This document shows, piece by piece, positions 1 to 12,475 of a stretch of DNA of 64,000 nt. This DNA comes from Glebionis coronaria. Taxonomy: Eukaryota > Streptophyta > Magnoliopsida > Asterales > Asteraceae. A model generated the notes under the pieces. That model ran no database searches. It was not told where the DNA came from and worked only from the letters and a program-made list of their open reading frames with translations. The translations under genes and the position numbers were made by a program. Each line of letters starts with the position of its first letter. Position 1 is the first letter of the stretch. Location: the NCBI GenBank assembly GCA_025667525.1, contig CM046876.1, forward strand, positions 78,215,235-78,279,234, in the 5' to 3' direction.

Positions 1-5
1 CTGCC

Positions 6-287
6 ATGCCACAAAAGTTTTGGTGTCATACGGTAGATAGCTCTACATATATTCTTAATTCTGTTTTAATTAGACCACTTCTTGATAAAACACCTTATGA
101 ACTATTAAAAGGAAGAAAACCGACCATTGGATATTTTAAAGTGTTTGGAAGTAAATGTTTTATTCTTAACACTAAGGATTATCTCACCAAGTTCGACCCA
201 AAGTCGTACAAAAGAGTCTTCCTTGGATATTCTCAAAACCAAAATGTGTACATAGTCCTAAATAAACAAACCAGGTATGTCGAGTAA
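6..287 (+). pseudogene. CopA integrase C-terminal fragment
   Basis: Reading frame open from the window edge to a TAA at 285-287. It carries the copia integrase C-terminal landmarks KTPYELLKGRKP and the FLGYS block. The catalytic core lies upstream of the window. Sequence 288-549 is the decayed, stop-containing linker between integrase and reverse transcriptase. The ATG at 6 is not a real start; it is internal to pol. Confidence 0.8.
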
Positions 288-549
288 TCGTTGAACATAA
301 CCTTCGACGAAATTCCACCTCCCTATAGAAGATCACCTTTGGTATATGATGACCTAGTTGAAAGTCAAGTTCATAATCAACAAGTTAATATTGAAGAAGA
401 TAAGGGAAATGAACCATCAAAATTTAAACATCAAAGAATCAAACGGTCATCCTCTAAACAACATCATTAGAAAATAAAATGAAAGGACCTTAAGGTCACA
501 AGCTCAAAATGAAAGTAACTTCTATTGCTTTGTATCTCAAATTGAACCT

Positions 550-1497
550 TAAAATATGGATGAGGCCATCATAGATGAAAGATGGGTACTAGCTATGCAA
601 GAAGAGTTAAATCAATTTTTGATAAATGATGTTTGATACTTAGTACCGAGGCCTAAAAATTAAATTGTAATTGGAACAAAATGGGTCTTTCAAAATAAAC
701 TAGATGAAAATGGTTTTGTGTCAAGAAACATAGCTAGGCTTGCTGCTCAAGGGTATAATCAACAAGAAGGTATAGATTATGATGAAACCTATGCCCTGGT
801 TGCTCGGTTTGAGTCCATAAGAATTTTACTTGCTTATGCATGTGCTCATGAATTCAAACTCTTTCAAATGGACGTCAAAAGTGCCTTTCAAAATGGTTTC
901 ATAAATGAGGAATTATATGTTGTACAACCTCCTGGTTTTGAAGACTTTGAAAAATCAAATCATGTTTACAAACTCAAAAAGGCTCTCTATGATCTTAAGC
1001 AAGCACCCAAGGCATGGTATGACCTACTTAAGACTTTTCTAATCGAACACAAATATTCAATGGGTCAAGTGGACAACACATGGTTCACTAAGAAAAAGGG
1101 GTCACATATAATAATTGTCCACATCTATGTCAACGATATTATTTTTGGGTCTACATGTCAAGAACTTAGTGATGATTTTTCTAAAATTATGCATGATGAA
1201 TTTGAAATAAGCATGATGGGTGAACTAAACTTTTTCTTAAGTTTGTAAATTAAGCAAATGGAAGAATACATATTCTTTAATCAATCTAAATACATCAAAG
1301 AAATACTCAAGAAATATGGACTAAAAGAGTCTAAAGCAACACGCACACCAATGTCAACGAAAACTAAACTAACCAAAGATGAAATTAACGATTATGTGGA
1401 TAATACTAAATATAGAGGTATGATTGGTAGTTTACTTTGCCAGACGACAAGTAGGCCAAATATAATGTTTAGTGTTTGTATGTGTGCTCGATTTTAA
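550..1497 (+). pseudogene. CopA reverse transcriptase remnant
   Basis: Copia reverse transcriptase in one frame from about 550, with stops near 634, 661, 1246 and 1495. Landmarks: [27 protein letters not shown], then GELNFFLSL and a TSRPNIMFSVCMCA connection block. The catalytic YVDD box reads YVND (1127-1138), so one metal-binding Asp is lost. Downstream, residues of the RNase H lead-in run to 1613, where CopB interrupts. Closest in feel to SIRE-type RT; non-functional. Confidence 0.85.
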
Positions 1498-1613
1498 GAC
1501 AACCCAAATGTATCACATCTTGAAGCCACCAAGAGAATCTTTAGATACATCAAAGGAACCAATCATCTTGGGCTTTAGTATCCCAAGGCCACGGGAATGG
1601 AAACCATTGTCTA

Positions 1614-1915
1614 TGTAGAACAATGATAATCTTTGTATTTCAAGAGGGTTGATGTTTTCTAGAGAGAGAAACTTAGAGAGAGAGAGGTGAAAGAAACTAT
1701 GTGTAATATTATAAGAAAATGAAACAACCAACACCTCTTTCCATGGTGGAAAGAGGCTTATATACTAAAGTCCTTAATGGACTTGAGCCTCTGGCCCATG
1801 AACATGCTCATGGGTCGGGCTATTTAATAAATGTTACTTAAACACTACTACGAGCCTATAACTATACTGTCGGAGTGACCGAGACTTTCTTTATACGTAA
1901 AACGTATTTCCAACA
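1614..1915 (-). repeat. CopB 3' LTR
   Basis: Begins TGTAGAACAATG and ends CCAACA on the plus strand; pairs with 22291-22590. It has a TATATA stretch near 1750 and an expanded gagagaga run relative to the partner. Confidence 0.93.
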
Positions 1916-1916
1916 A

Positions 1917-1927
1917 TCTCCCCCAAA
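1917..1927 (-). other. CopB polypurine tract
   Basis: On the minus strand TTTGGGGGAGA directly abuts the 3' LTR, the plus-strand priming site for reverse transcription. Similar AAGGGGGAGC tracts recur at 3717-3727, 3921-3931 and near 12711. Confidence 0.8.
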
Positions 1928-4116
1928 GGGAGGTCACTCCAAATTTACAAAGCCCTAATCTAGCATGTTAGATCTTGTTCTTGAGCTCTTAGTCCACTTT
2001 CTCTTTCTTTCTTTTTCTTCTTTTTGTGAGTATGTGTTGAATAATATCAACCTTTTGCTTGAAACACGTTCTTTTGGCCTTTCACGTGCAGTCTTTATCT
2101 TCTTGTGATTTTCACCTCTTCGTGACTTCATGTCCCACACACTTATCCTTTGTTGAATTCTTGAAAGTTTTAGAGTCGATACAGCGGAAGACTTTTAGGT
2201 CATACTTTCTTGAATTTGCAGAAGTATTTGATGCAGAAGGAATAAGCATGTGAGGACGTCTTCAACAGGTACACCGCAACGCCACCGTCTTCGAATGCAG
2301 CAACATAATAAGACACGAATAAAATGGCTTTGACATTTTATTCTAATTCGGTAGCATTTTACCTCCGGTCGGTGAAGACCGTTGGACGATATTAGATATC
2401 TTACCCGTGACGGATAGTTTCAATTAAGTAACTTCCTGACAGGATTTCACGTGTAAACTCGTTCTCTTTATTCGACCGTCCAAAGCTGACTGCGAACATA
2501 AAGAGTGAATCATTTGGATTAAAAATCCTTATGATTGAAGCCGTCAATTCATGAAACCTGGAACAAGTGAATTTCAATTAAGATATTCACCATCGTTGCT
2601 TTCCAGTTGTCACAAACTTAATTCAAATAGAATCTCGCTTGTCACCTACCAAGTGCTGTTTGATGTTAACACTAGAAGGATTTCCACTCGTCACTGTGAA
2701 CACTAAAGAGTGTCACTCTGAGTGTTTTGGCAAGATCATACGATAATGCGTAGAGGCCTGGAACGAGTTTAAGTTCAATTAAGAATTAAACTACTGTTTC
2801 TTTCCAGTTTCCACAAGATTGGTTCTTAAAGAACCGCACGTGTCACCTACCATGAGCTTGTTTGATGTTGGCTCAAGCAGGAATTCCATCTTTATTGTAA
2901 TACTTGCGTATCACTCGGATTTTCTGGCAATATTACAAGAATACTGCGTAGGACTCATAAAGATCTCTTACTTTTCACAGTGTGTGAAGAAGCAAGGAAT
3001 AAATGGAAAGTGTCCTAATGAGACTTTTGATGATCTCGTGGCTCTAGACTCGATAGTGCGTTTTGATTTAGTGAGCGATGGCTGGAGAGGAGTGCCACCT
3101 ATTCAATATCAGTCTATTCAGAGTAAATAAACCAATAGATAACGTGTTGATCTCCGTGTGATTAAAACAAATATCTTTTGAGAGATATTTGAGTTAGCTG
3201 GGGAGGGTTGTGCATTGCATCACTGGGTCCAGGATGTCTATCTTCAATATCGAGAATCATTAAAAATGATCTCAATAGCATATGTATTGACCCGGTTTCT
3301 GCCTAAAGTTGTAAGGAGGGCTTTTTTTCTTTACACCCTTTATCCTTACAAATTTTTTTCATTCTTCAACCCCTTCAATGCTTACCAATACGTCATCACT
3401 AGCACCTTGTTGTGATTGTTCCAGTGCTAGATTAAGTACTTGGTCGGCATTCAGCTACGTTCAAAATCTTTCTCCATCTTTCCTAGGACTTCTAATTCTA
3501 TCTAGGGAATTGTCCTTGGGAAGATTCCATCGATTCTGATGAATCATTGGACTAATACCTATACCTAACACCCTTTTGTCACCACATCCGTCGTGAATTA
3601 AGTGTGTTTTGGGTAAGTATTGTCACCGTGAAAAATCCTTGAAAAAACTCACTTAAGGCACTTGTGATATTATAATCAAAGTTTTTTGTGCCTTAAGTGT
3701 TTTGATCATCAAAAACGCTCCCCCTTAACATGTGCATTACACATATTAAGTTGGTTTATCTTTTAAGCCTTTTTCATTGTTTAGCCAAGTATCATTAAGT
3801 CTCCTTAATCCCATTTTCTCCCCTTTCCAAAATGTTAACCATCAATATTTTGGATATTAATGGATTAACCGGTCTTTGGGTAATAAAATGAAATTAGATG
3901 TTGGCCAAAGAACATATTGATGCTCCCCCTCAAATTAATGAGGGTTAGTTGTAGTGCTTGAGTACGATATGTTTGAAAGATTTAGAATCTCAAGAGAAAT
4001 TCTTGAAAAATATCATACTTTTACACTACAACATGCCACAAAAGCTGATTATACAAAAATTTACATATTCACAATTAGAAACATATGGAGTTGACCTGTT
4101 ATAAGACGAACCATAA
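1928..4116 (-). other. CopB spacer between aORF and 3' LTR
   Basis: No convincing coding sequence. The plus-strand ORFs here (for example 2819-3130) have no recognisable domain and lie antisense to the element. Contains an imperfect tandem duplication of about 200 bp (2557-2755 and 2757-2960; shared anchors GTGTCACCTACCA and TTTGATGTT) and two internal polypurine-like tracts. Confidence 0.6.
2557..2960. repeat. Imperfect ~200-bp tandem duplication
   Basis: Two units share, in order, CCTGGAAC, TTCAATTAAGA, CTTTCCAGTT, TGTCACCTACCA, TTTGATGTT and GATTTCC/AATTCC blocks. Strongly diverged between blocks, so the duplication is older than the CopB insertion or evolves quickly. No function visible. 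Confidence 0.55.
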
Positions 4117-5658
4117 TTAAATGGCTCGTTCCGTGAACCTATGGTGAGCTCCATATGGTCGTCCACCGACGAATCGTTCCACACTTCGTAGCAACCGGCG
4201 CTTCCTTAGAAGTTCCTCAATCTTCTTGATTGCATACTTTTCTCCCTTTATGCACTGGCTTGTCCAGGGGTACTTGACTGCTGGAAGCGGTAGGTTGGCA
4301 TTGAGAACCGTCAGATCATCTCGAACATGCTTGAGCGTACCATCGCCGAATTTGTGCAGTTCGGAGAACCGCATAAACTGCATGATTCCAGATTCATTTG
4401 GATAAAATATCCCTGCTTCCGGTGTCGTGGTCCCCATGTACGGCTTCTAGTTCTTGTGAAAATTACTGAACGGAGTTGTATGGGGACGTTGCAAGTTTAG
4501 CTGTTTCTGATAGCTTTCTACTCCAAGTTGAAAGTCTTCCACCCGGTTTTGAATGACGATTTTTCTTGCATATTGACGAAAGTTGGAGCTCATTGCAATG
4601 ACAATCTCAGGTGGTAGATGGTCAACTTTTTCCTGAGCCAATAACAACAAAAGATCTGCGATGTCTTCAAGTTGAAGGTGCTGGAGATCACTTTCGTCAA
4701 TTCGGTATTCTTTCTCATTGGTACATTTGAACACGATTACATTCAAGTAATCATAACCGAAGACAGTCTGAGTGGTTGCTCCATGGATGCTTTTGATTCT
4801 GTGAGCTGAGACAATAGAAGAACCTCTCTTTGGACAATGGAAATGATTATAAGCTAACCTTTTCTTCGCATTCCAGTGAGAGATGCCAAGTGATGCAAAG
4901 GTGTCATAAAACTTCAGCAATTTCTTTCTCCATAATGCATCATGTACTTTATCCTTGATCCATGGAACGTTCTCCAAATTAACAACCTTGAGCATAGTAA
5001 GTGGCGTGGAATATTTCTTTGCGCCGTTTTCAATATATTCTAGATCGTGAGAAACAAAGTGCTCTATTGGGATCGTTACAGAATCGGCGATGAGCGTGGG
5101 CGTAAGAGGTCGTAACACAGGAGTCTGAATTCCAGTAGTCGTCGCTCTCATTGCCTTGGTAAGCTCATTCAAGTGATATTCTGCTTCATTACGGATGATC
5201 TTCAAAGTATCAAAGAAGTCCACATTTGCGGCTGCCATTTTGATAAGATCCGGAGTCATTGTCGGTTTCCCATGAGAATACCTTAGAAAGGCCGAGAAAT
5301 CGATAGGATTGTTCAGGAATTGAGTTAGCTCCATTACAGTTGCAGTGTCAAAAGGATGATGTGGTGCTGCATTTGTGAGCCAGAGTTTCTCCTGTACCAT
5401 GTCATCGATGATAAGAGATTCAGCAAACGTTGGTTCTGGCACATTTAAATCTTCAACTTCCATATCAGTGTTATGCTGATCTTCAGATGGTGTTGAAGGT
5501 TGTTCTTGTGTCACCGGTATATCATCAGTTGGCAAAGAGACTGGAATTTCGTCTTCTAGCATGTGGTCTGCAGATTCATTGTGAGAATCAGTAGTAAACA
5601 CTGGTTCAGTAGATATACCTGTGTCAATTTGCTGAGTTTCTGGTACAGTAGACTCCAC
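4117..5658 (-). pseudogene. CopB aORF, C-terminal globular part
   Basis: Two minus-strand blocks, 5658-4447 and 4437-4117, separated by one stop and a short gap. The first holds an acidic Ser/Thr-rich lead, then a folded-looking domain (SHDLEYIENGAKKYSTPLTM; SLGISHWNAKKRLAYNHF; DYLNVIVFKCTNEKEYRIDESD) and ends with VESYQKQLNLQ. The second has FSELHKFGDGTLKHVRDDL and a basic tail ERFVGGRPYGAHHRFTERAI. I recognise this SYQK...DGTL...FVGGR arrangement from predicted proteins beside copia pol in Asteraceae genomes; no biochemical role is known to me. It is the end of the element's extra protein. An initiator Met at 5658 is unlikely to be real, since the protein continues from 8385. Confidence 0.7.
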
Positions 5659-7134
5659 TGTCTTTTCTGCGGTTTCAGCAATACTTTATGCAGCTTCCTC
5701 AATACCTTTCTCTGTTGCCTTATCACCTTCATCCTTGTTTGACTCTTCGGCATTAGTACCCGTTTCGTCATTTTTATCACCCTTGTTGATTCCATTACTG
5801 TCGTCATTATCATCATCGTCATCCTCATCCTCATCTGTACCCTCGTCCTCCTCTTCATCTTCATCCTTATCCTTGGCTTCCTCATCCTCTTCTTCCTCCT
5901 CATCTTCTTCCTTATCTTCTTCCTCATTTGGATCATTTTCACCATCATCCTCATCACCGTTATCCTCATTTTCTTCCTCCTATAGTTCGTCTTCATTGTC
6001 AGACTCAGAGTCGGTAGTATCTGCTGGTGTATCGTCAATAATTACTTTGTTGAGATATTGCAGAACTTTTCGTTTATTATTCGATTTATGAGCCCCCATA
6101 TTCAGCAGACGTGTCTGTAACAATGTCATTAGTTGAAGAGTAGATAAACCATTACCGACAAAAGTTGGTAGCTGCTGATCAACATAAGACTTGACTTCTC
6201 GTCGAATGATCTTGGTCATCTTCTCATCAATTGACCCAAGAAAGGCAGCATTCTCTTTGTCACGAGTTTTCTTCTCTCCAAGAAATGATTTGTGTTGTTC
6301 TTTAAGTTTAGACACTCTGTCAGATATTTTCTTAAGTGTGGGCTCATCAGATTGCGGTTCCTTGAGAGGAGTGGTGAATCTTTCAGTCAGTAAAGCTATT
6401 TGTTTAGCTTGAGCCTCCAGCTGTGATTGAAGAGACTGGATCAGTGGATCACTGACTGTGAGGAATGGATTGGATGTGGATGATACTTGTTGTACTAATG
6501 AAGGAGGTGTAACCATGACTGTTAAAGTAGTGGTGGATGATACAGGTTGTTCAAGGATAGGTGATGTTGTAGATGCAGTGATTGGGGCGGTAGTTGATAC
6601 AGGTTGTTCAGCTGTTGATGACGGTGTAGATTCAGTGGTTAGGATGGTGGTTGATACCGGTTGTTCAACAAGTGCTGGTGTGATAGCTGGTGTTATGACT
6701 TCACTGATGACAGGGGTGGATAATGGTGGAGTGGTGGTTGATGTAACAGTAGTTATAGGAACATCCACCATTTCTTCATTTGTTGATGGATCAGTGTTTG
6801 TAACCTCAATACCCTCTCTTTCCAAATTAAGATATTTTAAAACATCATCAGAGCCGGAAGTAGACTTACTTTGAAGTTGAGTCTCTGGTATGAGAGTTGC
6901 ATGAGCATCGTCGTTTAGCACCATGTGAGTTGGTTCTGGTAAGGACGTGGTGATATTGGCGTCACGATACATCAAACTTGTATCTGTGTTTGCACTGCTA
7001 CCACCTTCTTCACTCTGCTCACGACTTTCAAAATGGAAGTTATCAGCATCTTCATAAGCATCTCCATCGGTAGGATCTTCATAAAAGGAAATATCGGCAT
7101 CGGGATCACCAAAATCTGCTAAGTCTTCAAACAT
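5659..7134 (-). pseudogene. CopB aORF, Ser/Thr-rich, coiled-coil and acidic middle part
   Basis: 7134-5980 is open: an acidic start (DLADFGDPDADISFYEDP), a long Thr/Ser/Pro stretch with repeated EQPVST(T) units, then a likely coiled coil (SLQSQLEAQAKQIALLTERF; LKKISDRVSKLKEQHKSFL) and a basic block. After a stop at 5980 the same reading continues as an almost pure Asp/Glu tract to about 5700. The tract is encoded by GAN codons; the opposite strand appears as a spurious poly-Ser ORF (5735-6091). Looks like a disordered linker plus dimerisation region inside the extra protein. Confidence 0.6.
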
Positions 7135-7148
7135 TCTTGAGCCTGATC

Positions 7149-7727
7149 CTATAGATGTTGCAAAGGCCTCCTCCCTACTTTGTTGAAGAACAATACGCAG
7201 TTGTTTGGCTTCATAAAAGTTTGTTGAGCTGGTTCTTCTAAAGCAACAGTTGCTTCTTTACCTTTGCTTTTCTTTGCTTTCTTAGGCCTTCGGAGTGGTA
7301 CTTCTTCCTGTTCTTCCTCAGTATTGATCGTCTCATCTTCATCATCATCTTCATCAACTATTTGCATTTTCCCTGTTCCTTTATCTTTGGATGAAGCAGT
7401 CGGTTGACGCTTTAAGACTCTTTTCTTGCGTTTACCTTTTTGCTTCTCTGAGGGAAGTGAATTTGCACGTCGAAATTGTGCGTCAATGTCATTTAGCATC
7501 TATTGATATTTATCACTTTCCTTGATTCCGTCATTTATCATTGTGTCAGGTACTAGGGCAGGACGTAATGCATACTTTGTGGAATTAGTATCTGCATTCA
7601 TTTGTAGAATCACATAGTCATCGTCTTTTATGTGGTAGAAGAAATTCCCGCGAGTGTCAATGGTTGGGTCATTCTTCATAAAGTGGTTGATAATGAGCTT
7701 GGTGAATCTTGGGAATGGAAGATGCAC
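7149..7727 (-). pseudogene. CopB aORF, basic/acidic linker part
   Basis: Blocks 7727-7500 and 7499-7149, separated by one stop. The first continues the N-terminal fold (PRFTKLIINHFMKNDPTID, then FHI/FYHIKDDDYVI). The second is a charged linker with a bipartite-looking basic cluster (KQKGKRKKRVLKRQ and RRPKKAKKSKGK) around an acidic run, which could be a nuclear localisation signal (inference). Positions 7728-7857 link it, out of frame, to the FWNT block upstream. Confidence 0.55.
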
Positions 7728-7857
7728 GGATTTCTTCTTCGTTCCAGTAAACTGATAACAAAATTCTTGCCAGAGAAGAAGTGCATAGTCTACTTTAGAC
7801 GCGGTGTAAAGTCCTCAAAATAAGTGAGCCTGAGGTGGTCTCATTACGTCGGAGCCC

Positions 7858-8385
7858 CTAGTCTTTCCAGTAAGACATTTGACAATGATGGTGATAAGTG
7901 CTTTCCAGGGTTTCCCTATGTGTGATGTGTTGAACTGGGTTGTGGATTTCACCTTCATAATTCATAGCACGAATGACTCGAAACACTTCATCATTCTTTG
8001 GGTTAGCTACAAATTGTTCTCCTTGTGCCAACCTAGGAAGTTTAAATAGTTGCCGAAAGATGCTCAAGTTAAGTACCCTTGGCGTTTTGTTCAGTTGGAA
8101 TGAGATAGTCTTCTTAGAAAGAGATGCAGTGTTCCAGAACTCGTGAATGTAGACTTCGGGAATAGAGGAAGTACATCTGAGTGCATCTCTAATGGGTGAG
8201 ATGTCTAGGATATCCGTGGCGATTTTGAAAGCTGGTAAAGACGGATCAAAATCCTCTTGTAATAGGATATCCTCTTGACGAGAGTTGTTCTCAGCATATG
8301 GTAGCCTGTCGCTGAGCGAAACAAGTTCGAAATCACGTTGTCGTTGTTGTTCCTTTGTGATCGACATTTTCCTGCTTGATGACAT
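7858..8385 (-). pseudogene. CopB aORF, N-terminal FWNT module
   Basis: First in-frame ATG is at 8385 (MSSSRKMSITKEQQRQ). The block contains DISPIRDALRCTSSIPEVYIHEFWNTA followed by an F-rich strand region and LNLSIFRQLFKLPRL. The same order (SPxRxAL...IP..I..FWNT) opens the aORF of CopE at 44906, so the module is shared by two different copia families in this window. A TATA-like box lies 95 bases upstream and the CopB motif array lies 250-700 bases upstream. The frame breaks near 7858. Function unknown; I do not claim it is an envelope protein. Confidence 0.7.
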
Positions 8386-8477
8386 AAGCACAAATGATAT
8401 ACACAAAGCATATATATCTTAAATCTATGCCAATTTGTAGCATTTGCAGTAACACACGACGATCATTAGCACGTTAC

Positions 8478-8484
8478 ATTTATA
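8478..8484 (-). promoter_or_regulatory. TATA-like box upstream of CopB aORF
   Basis: Minus strand TATAAAT, about 95 bases before the aORF ATG at 8385, and downstream of the ATCGSAATG array. Suggests a separate aORF transcript; prediction only. Confidence 0.4.
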
Positions 8485-8637
8485 GAACAACAATAACTAG
8501 ATCATGACATATGTCTATAGGTGCCACCTAACATTATGCTAGCAAGACAATCCTATTACTCATCACTACCTTATAGTGATAACATAATATTAAAAGCTAT
8601 CACAATATTACCAAGATTACACATTGCAAGCTTACAA

Positions 8638-9095
8638 GTCATCAGAATAATAATGGTCCTAAGTCCATCGCAATCTTACAAACCATCGGAATCCTAACAT
8701 AGTCATCACAATGATGAAAACATCACAATCCTATCATAATCATGTTCTATCGCAATATCTAAGTCCATCGCAATAAGTACGATTCCATCGGAATGTTTGA
8801 GAAACCATCGCAATATGTCCCCATCGCAATACCATTACAATGCCATCGCAATAACGCATCGGAATGCATCATCGCAATATGCCATCGCAATGCGTCATCG
8901 GAATGACCCATCGCAATGAGCCATCGGAATGACCCATCGCAATAGCCCATCGCAATGAGCCATCGCAATGACACATCGCAATGAGCCATCGTAATGAGCC
9001 ATCGGAATGACCCATCGCAATAGCCCATCGCAATGAGCCATCGGAATGACTCGTCGCCATGTCAGGCATCACAATGAATGATCGAAATGATCATC
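8638..9095. repeat. CopB ATCGSAATG motif array (aORF side)
   Basis: More than 25 copies of (C)CATCG(C/G)AATG, plus-strand sense, with about 10-20-base spacing that tightens to a near-tandem 10-11-base period at 8870-9060. The same motif fills 21662-21995 just upstream of gag. Open frames through the array (8759-9028, 8869-9072) only translate the repeat (RWLIAMGHSDG-type units) and are not taken as genes. Confidence 0.85.
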
Positions 9096-9482
9096 GGAAT
9101 CTGTGACAGGGATCAGATCTAAACTTTGACTTCTCAATTCTAGGAGCTTGGCAACGTTTTAAACAATTCTGGGCAAAACCATTGTGCATCTGATCATTCT
9201 AAACATATCCCACAATTCAATTTACATATACATCGCAAAACTAAAAGCCCTAATTTTTGGATTAATTGTAATTACGGGTTGTTTGAGTTAGTTTTAAGAT
9301 AAGACATCTAACAACAGTTATATCAATAAACGATACCTAGAATGATGAACAGATAGCAAGGAATCAAAACTCAAATTTTGAAGGTCAACAATGGCGGAAT
9401 AAGCTTTTGATGTGTGTGTTTTGCGATGGTGAAGAAACAGGGAACGGGGGGTGAAGTAGTGTTTGACTTGGTTAATATTTTT
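9096..9482 (-). other. CopB spacer between motif array and gypsy fragment
   Basis: Nothing recognisable: AT-rich sequence without a coding frame or repeat of note. Confidence 0.5.
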
Positions 9483-12294
9483 TGCCAAAATTACACATAA
9501 AATCTAACACCCCCACAAATACTATGCGCAACGAAACTACAACATTTGGGTGCTAGGCAGTTATCTCGCACACAAGATATATCAAACGACTCAAAGAGAC
9601 GTAAAAGTTTTAACTTAAATTACTCATTGTTAAAAACATACATGTCTACGGTTTTCCAACCCACATGATACAACACAGAGTTAGCGTTTCGGTCCCCACG
9701 AATCTCAACCTCAAAAGATACATTTTCAACAACATGACAGAAAAATTTAAATGTTCAAGTTAAGTATGGGTGGAAAAACAAGTAGACGCCAAGCCACACA
9801 CAACTCCCATCCAATGCATGCTCCATGCTACACTTCATCGGTTACCTGAACACATGCTAAATTGGGTCAACAAATAATGTTGAGTGGAATTCATAGGTTT
9901 TATAATCTCATTTTGAACATATGTGTTATAAAAATCATTCACGATCATTCATAGACTTGTCGATCAAACAATCTATTTTCAAGGTTATGACAATTGTGTT
10001 TAAGCTCATGACACTAATCCGTTAACTCAATCACCCGCGTAATAATTACCGGCGTGATTAAGATGAAACCATTGCCCCTTCTAAAGGCATCAGTTGCAAT
10101 TATACCTTATCTCTTATCACAAGTTATCCGTCCGCAGGGGGTACTCAACGTACTAGCCCTCGTATCGGATAGGGTCGTCAACCCCATAGTACTATCAATT
10201 GTATAAGCGGCTATTTTCAATCCACGCTAGGATTAAACAATAGTTAATAGTTCATGAATATAGGGCATTTTGCAACTAGGTACTCAACACAATTTTAAGG
10301 CAACATTCGGGTCCAACAATCATTCATGACATATGTTCATTTTAGAAAACTAGCATGCATTTCCCTCGCGGGTAAAACAATTTAAAACAATAGTAAGCGA
10401 GGCTATAAATTCACACCTTATAGATATATTGAGTAGTCGACGATTCGAGTGACGATCACTGACGATGATGAGGATGCCCGAGGAAATCAACACCTAACAA
10501 ACACTAACGCGTAATGAGTAATCTCATTTATAAACCTTAAGTACTGTATATGTTACATACATATTAGTCAATCGTGATAATTACAACTCACGCCAAAACC
10601 AAACAAATAAGTGTTACTCGTTTTATACTACTCGTCCATGTTATTAACGTTATTACCTTTTTCACATTTTTTGCCGATACTTACCAAAAGTATGGGCTGT
10701 TTTACTAGACTTAAACCTTTTAATAAAATTTGGGAAAATTCTCAAAAATACCTTAAGACCTGTAGAAAACACATTTTTAATCCCATTAAAAGTTTCCGCT
10801 TTTACGACCCGTTACTCAACATATTACTAAACCTACGTTTTTCGGACTGATTTTTGCACATTGACCAAGTCGGACTCATTTGACCCATTTAAAATATACC
10901 ATTGACCCATTTGACACCTAAGCCTAATAATAGACTCACAAATGCAGGTTTGAGACCAAAAATCAACCTTTAACCATTTACCAAACTATATCTATGGTCC
11001 CCGGGATTTGACCCAAAACCAAACATAATTTCGGATTATGTAGGTTCTCATCTCCCGGTACACGTATTTTCAAAACATCATAACTTTTGACTCGCTAGGA
11101 GTCGTAAGCTCTATCTTATACCAAATCGAAGCTAAGAAGACGCTCTACAACTATATCCTAGTCTCATGACCTGTTTACAAAATCAACTTTATGAAAACAT
11201 CCTAAACATTCTGCCTAAAATTACCCATCTCAAAATCAATCCAACACTCGTTTCCAAACCAATTTATCGACACTTAACCTCAACTTAAACACTCCTAATC
11301 ATGTCTAACCATCCTAATCAGTCCCTAACCCCTAAAATATCAAATTCATCTCAAAACCCAATCACCAAATCAAACATGCAATGGGGTTTACCCACTCAAA
11401 AACATCTAAAAACAAGAATTAAACACATAAACCATGAACAAAGCATCAATCACCATGATCCACCAAACACCCCCTTATAGCTGTGGGATGTGGGTGATCA
11501 AACCCCCCCCCAACCAAATTGATTTTGGTTGGTTTGTTGAGTGATTATACATCCCCTACACTTGAATTAAACATGCATACACTCAATTAACATCAAAACA
11601 ATTTTTTGAAAAATCCATTTGATTCTTGAAAATTTTTTATGGATGCATGTTGGATTAAAGTACATGAAAACACTTGTAAGGATTAAACTAGAAGTGGTCT
11701 AACCTTAGTTTTGATTAAAACAAGCTAAAAAAATATGGTGGTGGTGGTGGTTTGGTTTGGCCGTCGGCCTAAAGAGAGCAAAGAGAGAGATGAGAGCTAA
11801 TTTTTTGGTGAAGTTGTGTTGTGTGTGTGTTTACATGTCCATTTTGTAAAAATTGAGGCCCTTGTTGTGCAATTAGAGAATTCTTTTGGCCTTAAGTGAA
11901 AACGACCTCAAATGTTTGCGGGAATGACTCACTAGTCATTTTGCAAAATTTTGCGGGAGTCGGGGGTCATCCCGAACACTCCAAAATACCTTTAGGACAA
12001 TTTAAATGTACCCGGAAAGCAATAAAAACTCACCCGACTCAACTTAACACGAACCGAAAGTAAAATTCTCGAAAAATTATAATATCGATAAAACGACAAT
12101 AAATATAGAAATTTGGGCATCCATCGGGATCGTAGTCGTCATCGTTCTTCTTAAATCATCAATCGTCAAAATTACGACCTCAAATATCGGTTTCAACCAA
12201 AATGGTAAAATATATAGCAATTAAAATTTCTTAAAATTTTCAAAAATAAGCGTAATTTAGGGTAAGGTAAGTGACCTCGGTTCTAGGTATCACA
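9483..12294 (-). repeat. Ty3/gypsy 3' LTR fragment inside CopB
   Basis: The right edge is clear: on the minus strand a purine tract (GGAGGGGTGGA) is followed by TGTGATACCTAGAACC, a typical gypsy polypurine tract and LTR start. The left edge is inferred at TGCCAAAATTACAC, which would give the LTR a CA end; about 2.8 kb, a length known for Tekay/Del-type chromoviruses. No second LTR is present, so this is a truncated copy, not a full element. Confidence 0.6.
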
Positions 12295-12345
12295 TCCACC
12301 CCTCCTTAAAGAGAGCGAAGTCCCGGCGCTCGCCTCTTCTTATAC

Positions 12346-12475
12346 TCATATTTCGTGCCGCTGGAACAGATGAGGATATCTTTCCTTGAAAAAGTCCTCA
12401 CGTTCCCAAGTGTATTCAGGTCCACGCCTAGAATTCCATCTAAAACCCCCACTTTGCAATATTTGCAAAAGTGGT
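12346..12475 (-). pseudogene. Gypsy pol C-terminal tail
   Basis: Minus strand encodes WNSRRGPEYTWEREDFFKER, then YPHLF and a stop at 12346-12348. This is the standard C-terminus of plant gypsy/chromovirus polyproteins. The rest of the polyprotein is absent: homology stops near 12475, beside an imperfect palindrome (CCACTTTGCAATA...GCAAAAGTGG). Confidence 0.8.

Noticed and set aside
2819..3130. Plus-strand ORF as a captured host gene
   Set aside because: No recognisable domain, antisense to the element and lying over an imperfect duplication.
5735..6091. Poly-Ser ORF on the plus strand
   Set aside because: It is the complement of the Asp/Glu-rich tract of the CopB aORF on the minus strand.
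8638..9095. CRISPR-like or coding repeat array
   Set aside because: Repeat-spacer lengths are irregular and short, there is no leader or cas gene, and the host is a plant. The ORFs across it only translate the 10-11-base repeat.
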